From NCBI GenBank assembly GCA_021825365.1, contig JAKAHR010000011.1, forward strand, positions 1 through 64,000: a stretch of DNA of 64,000 nucleotides, written 5' to 3'. This DNA comes from Nitrospirota bacterium (lineage in GTDB: Bacteria; Nitrospirota; Thermodesulfovibrionia; Thermodesulfovibrionales; UBA6898). The translations under genes and the position numbers were made by a program. Of the stretch, positions 1 through 8,315 are shown in pieces. How positions within the stretch are numbered: the first letter of the stretch is position 1; each line of letters starts with the position of its first letter. The notes below the pieces were generated by a model that was not told where the DNA came from, did no database searches, and worked only from the letters and a program-made list of their open reading frames with translations.

Positions 1-1
1 C

Positions 2-64
2 GAGACAGTTGGGACCGTGAATGAAGAAGTCATACGTAAGTATGTTCGAGACCAGCAGGCATGA
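2..64 (+). CDS. IS200/IS605-family TnpA transposase, C-terminal end only (cut by window edge)
   Basis: The first 20 codons read through to a TGA and end TVGTVNEEVIRKYVRDQQA, which resembles the last helix of Y1 (single-tyrosine) IS200/IS605 transposases. The stop is followed about 30 bases later by a perfect hairpin of the kind that marks the right end of these elements. The rest of the gene lies outside the window, so intactness of the transposase cannot be judged. Family assignment rests on a short peptide plus the adjacent hairpin; moderately confident. Confidence 0.55.
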   Translation, partial: ETVGTVNEEVIRKYVRDQQA

Positions 65-127
65 GAAAGCCAGATTATGCCTGCGGTCCCGAAACCCCGG
101 ACTTTAGTCCGGGGAGTGGGTTCATTT
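65..127 (+). mobile_element. Right end of an IS200/IS605-type element
   Basis: A perfect 9-bp stem with a TT loop (CCCCGGACT at 95-103, AGTCCGGGG at 106-114) lies just after the transposase stop and is followed by GTGGGTTCAT. Subterminal hairpins followed by a TTCA-like tetranucleotide are typical of the right end of IS200/IS605 elements, which transpose as single strands without inverted repeats. The exact right boundary (about 125-127) is inferred. Confidence 0.5.
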
Positions 128-299
128 TATTAAATCTATGAATTTCTCGTGCAAACAAGATAATCGCCGGAAGTAAGAGCGCTGCACTCAGTTTTTTCGA
201 ATAGAAGTGACGCACAAGCGAGACAGTTACCATATAGATAAACAAAACAACCGGATTCAGAATAGATAGCTTTGTAAATAGTTTATTGTCTTGCATCAT
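75..299 (-). CDS. Hypothetical small membrane protein, tail altered by IS insertion
   Basis: A 74-residue frame on the minus strand with two hydrophobic stretches (about residues 13-29 and 37-50) separated by basic residues, so it may span the membrane twice. Its last 15 or so codons are read from the right end of the IS200-like element, so the native C-terminus is probably lost. I recognise no family. The surrounding 130-590 bases are more AT-rich than the rest of the window. It could be a non-coding frame; weak call. Confidence 0.25.
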   Translation of the reverse strand: MMQDNKLFTKLSILNPVVLFIYMVTVSLVRHFYSKKLSAALLLPAIILFAREIHRFNKMNPLPGLKSGVSGPQA

Positions 300-591
300 T
301 TATGCTTCCAACAAGTTACTATGAGAACATCCCCTTTAGGCCAAAATATATCACACCGTCTGAACGAGGATCAATAAAAAAGGCTTTAAAATCAGGGCAC
401 AAATTTATAAGCCTATTGACTGAAATTTCGCATAGCATCGGAAAAACCGGGCAAAAGCGAACTTCGCATAGCAAGGGTGATTTAGCAGATGGATGCAAAT
501 GGCAGGAGCCTTTGGGGACGTTGGACGTAGTGTCCGGAATGTTATCTAGCTAAAAGCCGGATATGGACGAAAGCCGGGCAGCAGATATGTA

Positions 592-768
592 TCAGGAAGC
601 GAATATCTCTCCGATGAGGTCCGAGACGTCCTGGCCTGAATCCTCGCCGGCCATTCTGCACCTCGTGGACTCCATCGCATAGGCGAGCGCCTCAGTCTTT
701 TCCTTGATGGTAAGCGTATCCCACAATGCCGATTCCCTGATGATCTCTACCGTCTCTCTCACCGTCAT
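592..768 (-). CDS. Small hypothetical protein (58 aa)
   Basis: The frame is open further upstream, but the best start is the ATG at 768, preceded by a strong GGGGAGGG Shine-Dalgarno sequence six or so bases away. The product starts MTVRETVEIIRESALWDTL and is mostly charged helix, with one cysteine and no membrane segment. I do not recognise a family. The Shine-Dalgarno sequence is the main support that it is a gene. It is transcribed in the same direction as the PH-like gene upstream at 885-1352. Confidence 0.45.
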   Translation of the reverse strand: MTVRETVEIIRESALWDTLTIKEKTEALAYAMESTRCRMAGEDSGQDVSDLIGEIFAS

Positions 769-884
769 GACACCCTCCCCATTCCAGGGATTCCTCTCGT
801 TATTTCCGGTTCCTGTTTCTATTATCGGCATGCCGGAGCCAAACTTTAGGAGGGCGTGAAACAGACAAAAACAGGCGCTGGATG

Positions 885-1352
885 TCAGAACTTCATCGCA
901 TCCAGGGCGTGGATTTTTTCTTCCAGCTCTTCGTCGGTCAGGAGCGAGTGTTTTCTCAGGACGGTGAGCATGTCGAGCAGCTCCCTCTTCTTCCGTTCCG
1001 GGGACACCTGGCGGGGGCCGATCGGCTGGCCTTCGGCCGGCCGGGACTTCTTGATCTCCAGGATGCGGCTCGTCCAGTAGTCCACGTCGGTGGTGTTGAG
1101 CAGAAACTGTCTTTGGCCGGTCGTGACCTGCAGGTATGAAAAAAAGAGGCGCCTTGCCGGCTTGACGTCGAGGATCTCATCAAAGAAGAAGGACTGGCTC
1201 ATCGAACTGCCGAGCCCGTCAAAACGGAAGATGACCCTGCGGTTCGTGATGAATACCGAATACGCCGGCTTGATGCCGGTCTGCGGCCTCTGGGAGGAAT
1301 CATCTACAACGATCTCGTCAGGGAGCAGCTGGAACGTCAGACTCCAAAACAT
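885..1352 (-). CDS. PH-like domain protein with SHOCT-like C-terminus
   Basis: 155 residues. The N-terminal part (about 10-90) alternates short hydrophobic strands and contains FITNRRVIFRFDG, the strand-turn-strand expected of bacterial PH/GRAM-type domains. The last 30 residues (KKRELLDMLTVLRKHSLLTDEELEEK) match the SHOCT pattern, a short helical oligomerisation-type module often placed at the C-terminus. The ATG at 1352 has GGAGG eight bases upstream; a GTG three codons earlier overlaps that site and is less likely. Function unknown; lipid or protein binding at the membrane is the usual proposal for such domain pairs. Confidence 0.6.
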   Translation of the reverse strand: MFWSLTFQLLPDEIVVDDSSQRPQTGIKPAYSVFITNRRVIFRFDGLGSSMSQSFFFDEILDVKPARRLFFSYLQVTTGQRQFLLNTTDVDYWTSRILEIKKSRPAEGQPIGPRQVSPERKKRELLDMLTVLRKHSLLTDEELEEKIHALDAMKF

Positions 1353-1532
1353 GTTCAACACCTCCGGATGAAATGGGCTTCTTACTATATAATTATTTCC
1401 GCGGGATTTCCAGTCCGGAAGGGCATCATTTTTGCCCTGTGATGCGATACAATGAAAAGGCCGTCAGCAGGCCGCATCCGGCGCTGCTGCATATTCGATG
1501 GAAGCGATATTGTCCGAAAAGAGGGAGGCCCC

Positions 1533-3065
1533 GTGAAGAGATTATCGTCGATCATTATCCTCGTTCTTTTATTGTCCTGTACGGCCGTCGTCTTCGCAGA
1601 TCAACGGACAGTCAGGATACTCCATGTGAATGACTTCCATGGTTTTGCCGAGCCCTACCGGCCCCTTGGATCTGATGAAAGACTCGGCGGCATCGCCTAT
1701 CTCGCTGCGCGGGCCGCTGAACTGAGCAGGGAGAAACCCTCTCTTCTGCTTTCCGCCGGCGACATGATCCAGGGCAATAATTGGGCGAACCTCTTTCAGG
1801 GGGAGCCGGTCATCGAGGTGATGAACCTCATGGCCTTTGACGCGATGGTCCCGGGGAACCACGAGTTCGACTTCGGACAGGACGTCCTGCGAAAGAGGAT
1901 CAGCGAGGCCCGGTTCCCGGTGCTCGCGGCGAATGTCGGGGGATTCGGGCCTTCTTTCAAGCCCTACATCATCAGGGAGGTGGGCGGGGTGAAGATGGCG
2001 GTCATCGGGATCGTGACCGACGAGACGCCGGTGTCCACCCATCCCCGGAACGTTGTCGGACTTACGTTTTCTTCCCCGGCTGATACGCTGAGGCGGTATC
2101 TGCCGGAGGTCAGGGGCAAGGCTGACATCGTCATCGTCCTTTCACACATCGGCTACGCAGCCGACAGGGCACTCGCGGAGCAGGTAAAGGGCATCGACGT
2201 CATCGTGGGAGGCCATTCCCATACAAAGCTGGAACAGCCGGCAAGGGTCGGAGACACGATCATCGTCCAGGCGTGGGAGCACGCCAAGGCGCTCGGCGTG
2301 CTCGACATCAAGGTCGAAGGCAGCAGGATCGTTGAGGCTTCCGGCCATCTTGAAATGATCAAACCCCGCGAGAGGGAGGATGTTGCGGTTGTTGTGAAGA
2401 GGTACAGGGAGAAGGTGGATACGGTCCTGGATGAGCGGATCGGGTCTGCCGGGGTCGACCTCGACGGCGAGAACGTCAGGCTCAGGGAGACGAACCTCGG
2501 CGACCTCCTCGCTGACATCATGAGGGAGGCCTCGGGAGCCGATACGGCGATCATCAACGGAGGCGGCATACGGACGAGCATCAGAAAGGGCGACATCCGG
2601 ATGAAGGACGTCTATTCCGTCCTCCCGTTCGATAATTACATCGTAGCGGTTAAACTGACGGGCCGGCAGATACAGGAGGCGCTCGAACACGGCGTCTCGG
2701 CTGTCGAAAACGGAGAGGGACGGTTTCCGCAGGTCTCGGGGCTCCGTTTCAGCTACGATCCTTCCGCGCCCGCCGGCAAGCGGGTAAACGGGGTGTTCGT
2801 CGGAGGGGAGCCGTTGAAGGCCGACAGGGAATACACCGTGGCGACCAACGACTTTTTGGCAGCAGGGGGAGACGGCTATAAGGCCTTCGGCGATGCGGTG
2901 AAGGCGTCCCGCGACTTCGAGGTTGTCGGCGGCATGATGAAGGGGGAAAGGCTTGTGTACTCCGACTCGGGGCGGTGGCTCCGGGATGTGGTTGCCGCCT
3001 ATATCAGGGAGAAGAAGGATGTCGCCCCGCAGACTGAGGGAAGGATCGTGGAAGGCAGGAGGTGA
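1533..3065 (+). CDS. 5'-nucleotidase / UshA-family metallophosphoesterase, secreted
   Basis: 510 residues. GTG start at 1533 follows a GGGAGG site; the product opens with a signal peptide (basic VKRLSS, then a leucine-rich core ending near AVVFA). The N-terminal metallophosphatase domain shows the dimetal motifs DFHG, GDM, GNHEFDFG and GGHSHT; the C-terminal nucleotidase domain shows NGGGIR and the substrate-binding TNDFLAAGGDGY. These place it in the UshA/YfkN family, which hydrolyses nucleotides or UDP-sugars outside the cytoplasm; the exact substrate cannot be read. A small beta-grasp-like gene overlaps its stop. Confidence 0.88.
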   Translation: MKRLSSIIILVLLLSCTAVVFADQRTVRILHVNDFHGFAEPYRPLGSDERLGGIAYLAARAAELSREKPSLLLSAGDMIQGNNWANLFQGEPVIEVMNLMAFDAMVPGNHEFDFGQDVLRKRISEARFPVLAANVGGFGPSFKPYIIREVGGVKMAVIGIVTDETPVSTHPRNVVGLTFSSPADTLRRYLPEVRGKADIVIVLSHIGYAADRALAEQVKGIDVIVGGHSHTKLEQPARVGDTIIVQAWEHAKALGVLDIKVEGSRIVEASGHLEMIKPREREDVAVVVKRYREKVDTVLDERIGSAGVDLDGENVRLRETNLGDLLADIMREASGADTAIINGGGIRTSIRKGDIRMKDVYSVLPFDNYIVAVKLTGRQIQEALEHGVSAVENGEGRFPQVSGLRFSYDPSAPAGKRVNGVFVGGEPLKADREYTVATNDFLAAGGDGYKAFGDAVKASRDFEVVGGMMKGERLVYSDSGRWLRDVVAAYIREKKDVAPQTEGRIVEGRR

Positions 3066-3271
3066 AGGTCTTTGTGAACGATAGGCCTTTTGACCTGCTT
3101 CCGGGCATGACCGTACGACATGCCCTGATCGCCGCCGGCCTGCTGCGCATGGCAGCCGCCGGACGAAAGGCCCGGGACGCCTGGGGAAACGAGGTGGGAC
3201 TCGACGGCGGCCTGTCAGAAGGGGAGAAGATCTATATCAGCGATACTGCCCCGCCTTCTCACGTCAGGTGA
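3062..3271 (+). CDS. Small beta-grasp-like protein downstream of 5'-nucleotidase
   Basis: 69 residues beginning MKVFVNDRPFDLLPGMTVRH, a pattern like the first hairpin and helix of ThiS/ubiquitin-like or ferredoxin-like beta-grasp folds. It lacks a C-terminal Gly-Gly, so a sulfur-carrier role is not supported. GTG at 3062 overlaps the upstream stop by four bases; a GTG at 3074 would be better spaced from the AGGAGG at 3058-3063. Its tight coupling suggests a role tied to the secreted nucleotidase, though it has no signal peptide. Its last 13 bases overlap the converging AI-2E-family gene. Confidence 0.6.
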   Translation: MKVFVNDRPFDLLPGMTVRHALIAAGLLRMAAAGRKARDAWGNEVGLDGGLSEGEKIYISDTAPPSHVR

Positions 3272-4296
3272 TATCTCCTGAAGTTTGCGACGCTCTCCGA
3301 TACCACGATCTTGAGAAACCCGGTTGCCGGCACCGAAAGGAGCATGCCGAGTATGCCGAAGAGCTTGCCCCCTGCCAGCACCGCCAGGAGGACGAGGAGG
3401 GGATGCATCTCAACGCTGCGCGCCACGACAAGGGGCTGCACGACGATGTCGTCGATCAGCTTCATGACGACGAAGGCCGCGATGATGTACAGTGACGTCT
3501 CGAAGCTGCCGGTGTCGAGGACGGACATCGCGACCGCGGAGACCGCCCCTGCGACAGGGCCGAGAAACGGGATGAGGTTCGCCAGCCCGGCGAATGCCCC
3601 GATAAGCAGGTAATACTTGACCCCGAGGGCCCAGAGCGCCACGGTCGACATCGCGCCGAAGATCAGGGCATCGAGAAACTGTCCGCGGAGATAATTCCCG
3701 AGCTGAAGGTCCATCTTGTACAACAGGGTGAGCGCGAATTCGAAATAGCGGTTCGGCACCATCCTGATGAACTCCCGTTTCATCTCCCTCCCGTCCTTGA
3801 GCAGAAAGAATACGATGAACGGGATGATGACGAGATTCGTCATGATGGATACCACGTCCAGGATGTGGCTGACGAGCCATTCTCCCATGCGTGAGGAGGC
3901 CGCGTCGAGGCGGCCCGCCAGGTCCATGCTCCCGCCGCCCATGAAGGACAACTTCTGCCTGATCAGATCCTCGGAGGCCCTGACCGCGGCAGCAGCCTGG
4001 CCGGAAGTGATCGCAGCATGGAGGGATTCAATCTGTCGCGCAACGAGCGGCAGCAGGAGGAAGAGCAGGGCGGCCGCCGTCGTTACGACGGCAAGGAATA
4101 TGATGGTGGTCGCCGCGAGGCGGCTCGAACCGCGGGATTCGATATACACGGCCACCGGCTCGATGATGTATGCCAGAAGCGCGGAAATCAGTACGATCCT
4201 GACCAGCTCGCCGATGGACAGGAGGAAGAAGAAGACGAGGGCGAGGACGAGCAGGAGAAAGATGACCCGAACCCAGTTATCCGAGGACCTTTCCAT
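3259..4296 (-). CDS. AI-2E family (YdiK/PerM-like) transporter
   Basis: 345-residue integral membrane protein. Hydrophobic segments cluster near residues 10-65 and from about 145 onward, with a polar amphipathic segment between (residues 90-140), the arrangement of the AI-2E exporter family. The conserved C-terminal GANLIPFLGP-type loop is seen as GLANLIPFLGPVAG. Members export the AI-2 autoinducer or act as Na+/H+ antiporters; substrate is not predictable here. Starts three bases after the stop of the cNMP-binding gene, so the two are probably cotranscribed. Confidence 0.85.
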   Translation of the reverse strand: MERSSDNWVRVIFLLLVLALVFFFLLSIGELVRIVLISALLAYIIEPVAVYIESRGSSRLAATTIIFLAVVTTAAALLFLLLPLVARQIESLHAAITSGQAAAAVRASEDLIRQKLSFMGGGSMDLAGRLDAASSRMGEWLVSHILDVVSIMTNLVIIPFIVFFLLKDGREMKREFIRMVPNRYFEFALTLLYKMDLQLGNYLRGQFLDALIFGAMSTVALWALGVKYYLLIGAFAGLANLIPFLGPVAGAVSAVAMSVLDTGSFETSLYIIAAFVVMKLIDDIVVQPLVVARSVEMHPLLVLLAVLAGGKLFGILGMLLSVPATGFLKIVVSESVANFRRYHLT

Positions 4297-4299
4297 GGA

Positions 4300-4824
4300 T
4301 CACGGGACTTTGCCGGCGTCCGCCTCGTCTCCGGAAGACTGCCCCGCCGCGGCCAGGCATTCATTCGTCTTCCTGAGGCGTTCACCGATCGTCTTTGCCA
4401 GGCGGAAGAGTATCTTCACGCCGAGGCGGGGATGACGTTCCAGGAGGTCGAGGAGGTCCGGCTGGAAGAAACAGAGGAGCCTGCAGGGGGTGCGGGCGAT
4501 CGCGGAGGCGGTCCGGGGCGCATCCCCCAGAAGGGACAGCTCTCCGAAGAATTCGCCTGCCTCGAGTTCCGCCAGGACCTGGCCGGATGGATCGGTGCGT
4601 ATCAGGACCTCGCCCTCGGCGATGATGTACATGCCGACGCCGGGGTCTCCCTGCCGGAAGACGGCCTCATCCGCCCGGAATTCACGCTCGTGAAGGATGC
4701 GGCCGATCTGGAAGAGTTCCTTAGCGCCGAGTTCTTCGAACACGGGGATGCCTTTCAGGATATCCCTGACATCCTGCCGTTCCTTCTTGCCGTTCTTGAA
4801 TACATTGCCCCAGAGGGTATTCAT
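4300..4824 (-). CDS. Cyclic-nucleotide-binding domain protein without DNA-binding domain
   Basis: About 174 residues. The central region (30-150) is a cNMP-binding beta-roll with the phosphate-binding cassette GEFFGELSLLGDAPRTAS, which keeps the Glu and Arg normally contacting the cyclic phosphate. There is no helix-turn-helix after it, so it is not a Crp/Fnr transcription factor. I chose ATG 4824; a GTG at 4851 gives nine more residues and neither has a clear ribosome site. Its coupling to the AI-2E-family gene suggests it could gate or sense for that transporter; this is inference. Confidence 0.75.
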   Translation of the reverse strand: MNTLWGNVFKNGKKERQDVRDILKGIPVFEELGAKELFQIGRILHEREFRADEAVFRQGDPGVGMYIIAEGEVLIRTDPSGQVLAELEAGEFFGELSLLGDAPRTASAIARTPCRLLCFFQPDLLDLLERHPRLGVKILFRLAKTIGERLRKTNECLAAAGQSSGDEADAGKVP

Positions 4825-4985
4825 GTCCCGTACCGTGCTGTCCCTGTTCACCGGGAGGCCGTCATTTCCGCCTTCCCGGCTCCGTTATAGTATACATAAA
4901 TGTCTCATAAAGGCCACGAAAAAGGGCCGGCAGGGAAAAGGGAAACAGGAGTCGGCTGCTGCTTTTATGTTATCATTTATAGCTT

Positions 4986-5717
4986 ATGGAACAACGGCTT
5001 CAGAAGATTTTGGCTGAGATGGGGGTCGCCTCCCGAAGAAAGGCCGAGGAACTCATCCTCGAAGGCAAGGTGACGGTCAACGGCAAGGCGGCTGTCATCG
5101 GCATGAAGGCCGATCCGGTGCGGGACCACATCAAGGTGAGCGGCAAGCTCCTGGTCAGGCCCGAGCAGCGGGTATATTATGTCTTCAACAAGCCCCGGGG
5201 GGTCGTCACCTCGATGAGCGATCCGCAGGGAAGGCCGACGGTAAAGGATTTCCTCGGAAGGATCAAAGAGAAGGTATTCCCGGTGGGAAGGCTCGATTAC
5301 GACTCAGAGGGCATGCTCCTCCTCACCAACGACGGCGACTTTGCCCATGCGGTATTGCATCCGTCAAAAAAGATACCCAAGACCTACCTGGTGAAGGTGA
5401 AGGGTGTCCTCCTTGAGGAGGACATGCAGCGGCTGAGGAGCGGCATTCGCCTCGACCGGTCGGTTACCGCCCCGGCCAAGGTGAAGCGTTACCGGAAGAT
5501 CGAGACGAATTCCTGGATCGAGATGACCATCTATGAAGGCAAGAAGAGACAGATACGGAGAATGCTCGAACGGGTGGGCCATCCGGTGATACGCCTCATG
5601 AGGATACGCATCGGCGGCATCGAGATGGGCGTCATCGAGCCCGGGACTCTCCGCAAGCTGACTGTGCGGGAGATGGACAGGATACAGAGGGAGGCATTTT
5701 CTGAGGAGGAAGCATGA
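4986..5717 (+). CDS. rluB: 23S rRNA pseudouridine synthase, RluB/RsuA family
   Basis: 243 residues. N-terminal S4 RNA-binding domain (about 2-60, MGVASRRKAEELI), then the RsuA-type catalytic domain with GRLDYDSEGMLLLTNDGDF carrying the nucleophilic aspartate, and a C-terminal GKKRQIRRM motif. RluB modifies the peptidyl-transferase region of 23S rRNA (U2605); RluE/F relatives are possible. No ribosome site precedes the ATG; an extended -10 like sequence (TGTTATCAT, 4968-4976) sits nine bases upstream, suggesting a very short leader. It overlaps aspS by four bases. Confidence 0.87.
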   Translation: MEQRLQKILAEMGVASRRKAEELILEGKVTVNGKAAVIGMKADPVRDHIKVSGKLLVRPEQRVYYVFNKPRGVVTSMSDPQGRPTVKDFLGRIKEKVFPVGRLDYDSEGMLLLTNDGDFAHAVLHPSKKIPKTYLVKVKGVLLEEDMQRLRSGIRLDRSVTAPAKVKRYRKIETNSWIEMTIYEGKKRQIRRMLERVGHPVIRLMRIRIGGIEMGVIEPGTLRKLTVREMDRIQREAFSEEEA

Positions 5718-7516
5718 AACGGGATAAAGGGTGCGGAGATATAAGGGATACGGATATCGGTTCGCAGATGGCGGTGGCCGGATGGGTATTCAGGAGAAGG
5801 GACCACGGCGGCCTCATCTTCATCGACCTGCGGGACAGGAGCGGCATCTGCCAGGTGGTCTTCAGCCCCGACGTGGCCGCAGACGCCCATACGAGGGCCC
5901 ACGCCCTCCGGGCTGAATATGTGATCGCCGTGACCGGCCAGGTGAGGAAGAGACCGGAGGGGACGGAGAACCCGAATCTTCCCACCGGACTCGTCGAGAT
6001 CTATGTGGAGGAGCTGGTTGTGCTGAATGAGGCCTCGGCGTTGCCCTTTCCGATGGAAGAGGCGGCAGAGGCGGGAGAGGCGCTTCGGCTCAAACACCGT
6101 TACCTGGATCTCAGGCGGCCGGAGATGCAGCGAAATCTTATCCTGAGACACCGCGTCTCGAAACTCGTCCGGGACTTCCTGGACGAAAAGGGCTTTCTCG
6201 AGATCGAGACACCGATGCTCACCAAGTCGACCCCCGAGGGGGCGCGGGACTACCTGGTGCCGAGCCGCCTCAACCCGGGGCATTTCTATGCGCTCCCCCA
6301 GTCGCCCCAGCTCTTCAAGCAGATACTGATGGTTGCCGGCCTCGAACGATACTTCCAGATCGTCAAATGCTTCCGGGACGAAGACCTCCGGGCCGACCGT
6401 CAGCCTGAATTCACCCAGGTGGACCTGGAGATGTCCTTCATTGACAGGGAAGACATCCTTCTTCTCATGGAAGGGCTGATGCAGAGGCTCTTCAGGGAAG
6501 TCATGGGCATAGAAATCGAGACCCCCTTTGAGCGGCTGAGTTATGGGGAGTCGATGGACCGGTTCGGCAACGACAAGCCGGACATGCGGTTCGGACTCGA
6601 ACTGAAGGACATGGCTGACCTCGCCTCGAGGGGCACCTTCAAGGTCTTTCTCGATGCGCTTGGCACCGGCGGCATGGTGAAGGCCATCAACGGCAAGGGC
6701 CTGGCCGGCCTTTCACGGAAAGAGATTGACCTGCTGACAGAACAGGCGCAGTCCTTCGGCGCCAAGGGTCTCGCCTGGATAAAGGTAAAGAACGGATTTG
6801 AATCTCCCATCGCGAAGTTCTTCCCCGAGGATGTGCTCAGGGAGATGGCCGCGCGGCTGGAGGCGGTCGAGGGAGACCTCATGCTCTTTATCGCCGATGC
6901 CCCCAAGGCTACCTATGACGTGCTGAGCCGGATGAGGCTCGAACTGGGCAGGAGGCTTGGCCTGGTGAAGGAAGGCTTCAAGTTCGTCTGGGTGCTCGAC
7001 TTCCCCCTCCTTGAGTGGGACGATGAAGAGGGGCGTTTTCAGGCGATGCATCATCCGTTCACCTCGCCTGCTGACGAAGATATCCGGAAGATGTTCGAGG
7101 GAGACGCAAGCGACACGTCTGTGCTCGGATCTCTCAGGGCGAAGGCATATGACATCGTCCTCAACGGATACGAGATCGGCGGCGGCAGCATCCGTATCCA
7201 CCGGCAGGACGTGCAGAGGAAGATGTTTGAGGCATTGCATATCACGGAGGAAGAGGCGGGGATGAAGTTCGGTTTCCTCCTCGATGCCCTGCAGTTCGGC
7301 GCCCCCCCGCACGGAGGCATCGCCCTGGGGCTCGACAGGCTGGTGATGCTGCTGGCAGGAGCTTCCTCGATCCGCGATGTCATCGCCTTTCCCAAGACCC
7401 AGAAGGCGTTCTGCATGATGTCCGGCGCGCCTTCCACGGTCGATCCCAAACAGCTGCGGGACCTGCACATCAAGACGGATGTGATCGCTGAGGAGCCGAA
7501 GGGGAAGAACCCGTGA
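5714..7516 (+). CDS. aspS: Aspartyl-tRNA synthetase
   Basis: 600 residues, the usual length of bacterial AspRS. N-terminal OB-fold anticodon domain (about 15-110), class II motif 2 FRDEDLRADRQPEFTQ, a GAD insertion domain (about 285-430) and motif 3 GGIALGLDRLVML. Attaches aspartate to tRNA-Asp (and possibly tRNA-Asn, since discriminating and non-discriminating bacterial forms look alike). Starts inside the rluB stop (ATGA), so translation is probably coupled; ribosome site is GAGGAGGAAGC. Confidence 0.96.
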   Translation: MKRDKGCGDIRDTDIGSQMAVAGWVFRRRDHGGLIFIDLRDRSGICQVVFSPDVAADAHTRAHALRAEYVIAVTGQVRKRPEGTENPNLPTGLVEIYVEELVVLNEASALPFPMEEAAEAGEALRLKHRYLDLRRPEMQRNLILRHRVSKLVRDFLDEKGFLEIETPMLTKSTPEGARDYLVPSRLNPGHFYALPQSPQLFKQILMVAGLERYFQIVKCFRDEDLRADRQPEFTQVDLEMSFIDREDILLLMEGLMQRLFREVMGIEIETPFERLSYGESMDRFGNDKPDMRFGLELKDMADLASRGTFKVFLDALGTGGMVKAINGKGLAGLSRKEIDLLTEQAQSFGAKGLAWIKVKNGFESPIAKFFPEDVLREMAARLEAVEGDLMLFIADAPKATYDVLSRMRLELGRRLGLVKEGFKFVWVLDFPLLEWDDEEGRFQAMHHPFTSPADEDIRKMFEGDASDTSVLGSLRAKAYDIVLNGYEIGGGSIRIHRQDVQRKMFEALHITEEEAGMKFGFLLDALQFGAPPHGGIALGLDRLVMLLAGASSIRDVIAFPKTQKAFCMMSGAPSTVDPKQLRDLHIKTDVIAEEPKGKNP

Positions 7517-7532
7517 CAGGCGGTGCGCTTCC

Positions 7533-8315
7533 ATGATACGCAACTCGTTTTGCATCCTCGACGGCATCGGAGAGAAGCTCGAGCGGAAATTGTGGAAAGA
7601 GGGTATCCTCACCTGGGAGGACTTCACCGCAGCGAAGCGGGTGCTGAGCTTCGGGCCGGAGCGCAAGGGGATCTTTGACGCCTCCCTCTCTGTCTTGGGC
7701 GAGGAACTTGCAGCCGGAAATGCCCCCTTCCTGGCATCGCGGATAAGACGGCGGGAGCACTGGAGGCTGTACGATGCCTTTAGGGAGGGAACGGTCTGCC
7801 TCGACATCGAGACCAACGGCTATCAGCCGGACAGGGGAGGGTACGTTACCGTCATCGGCCTCTACGACGGGTATGACTATAAGAGCCTGGTGCGGGGCGA
7901 GAACCTGACACCCGAGAACCTCGAGAGGGAACTGCAGCGGTACAAATGCCTGGTCACTTTTTATGGCGCCGCCTTTGACGTCCCCTTCATTCTGCGTTCG
8001 TTCAGCGGCATCTCCTTCGACATGCCTCATTTTGACCTCTGCTTCGCCGCAAAGCGCCTCGGGTTTCACGGCGGACTGAAAAGACTTGAGGTCGAATTGG
8101 GGATCCAGAGGGATGACGACGTAAAGGGACTCGACGGGTACGATGCCGTGCGGCTATGGGAGCATGCGAGAAAAGGGTCTGATCAGGCCCGGGCGCTTCT
8201 CGTCAAGTACAACAGGGAAGATACGGTCAACCTCCTCTGGATCGCCTCCACGCTGTATGAGAGGCTGCGGCTTTCAACCGGGATCGGGGAATACCTTTCT
8301 TGTGGAACTGCCTGA
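7533..8315 (+). CDS. RNase H-like 3'-5' exonuclease domain protein (YprB-like)
   Basis: 260 residues. An N-terminal helix-hairpin-helix-like segment (FCILDGIGEKLERKLW) precedes an RNase H-fold exonuclease of the YprB type. The acidic active site is visible as CLDIETNG, a mid-domain FYGAAFDVPF (the usual N-x2-F-D region) and YNREDTVNL near the end. Likely a DEDD-family nuclease acting on DNA or RNA; the substrate is unknown. It lies 16 bases after aspS and overlaps xerD by 14 bases, suggesting one transcript. Confidence 0.75.
   Translation: MIRNSFCILDGIGEKLERKLWKEGILTWEDFTAAKRVLSFGPERKGIFDASLSVLGEELAAGNAPFLASRIRRREHWRLYDAFREGTVCLDIETNGYQPDRGGYVTVIGLYDGYDYKSLVRGENLTPENLERELQRYKCLVTFYGAAFDVPFILRSFSGISFDMPHFDLCFAAKRLGFHGGLKRLEVELGIQRDDDVKGLDGYDAVRLWEHARKGSDQARALLVKYNREDTVNLLWIASTLYERLRLSTGIGEYLSCGTA

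Noticed and set aside
302-553. 83-codon plus-strand frame next to the IS element
   Set aside because: No ribosome site, no family pattern, repeats of TTCGCATAGCA inside; more likely decayed sequence than a gene.
6713-7816. 367-codon minus-strand frame across aspS and the next gene
   Set aside because: Spans two real genes antisense and has no protein-family features.
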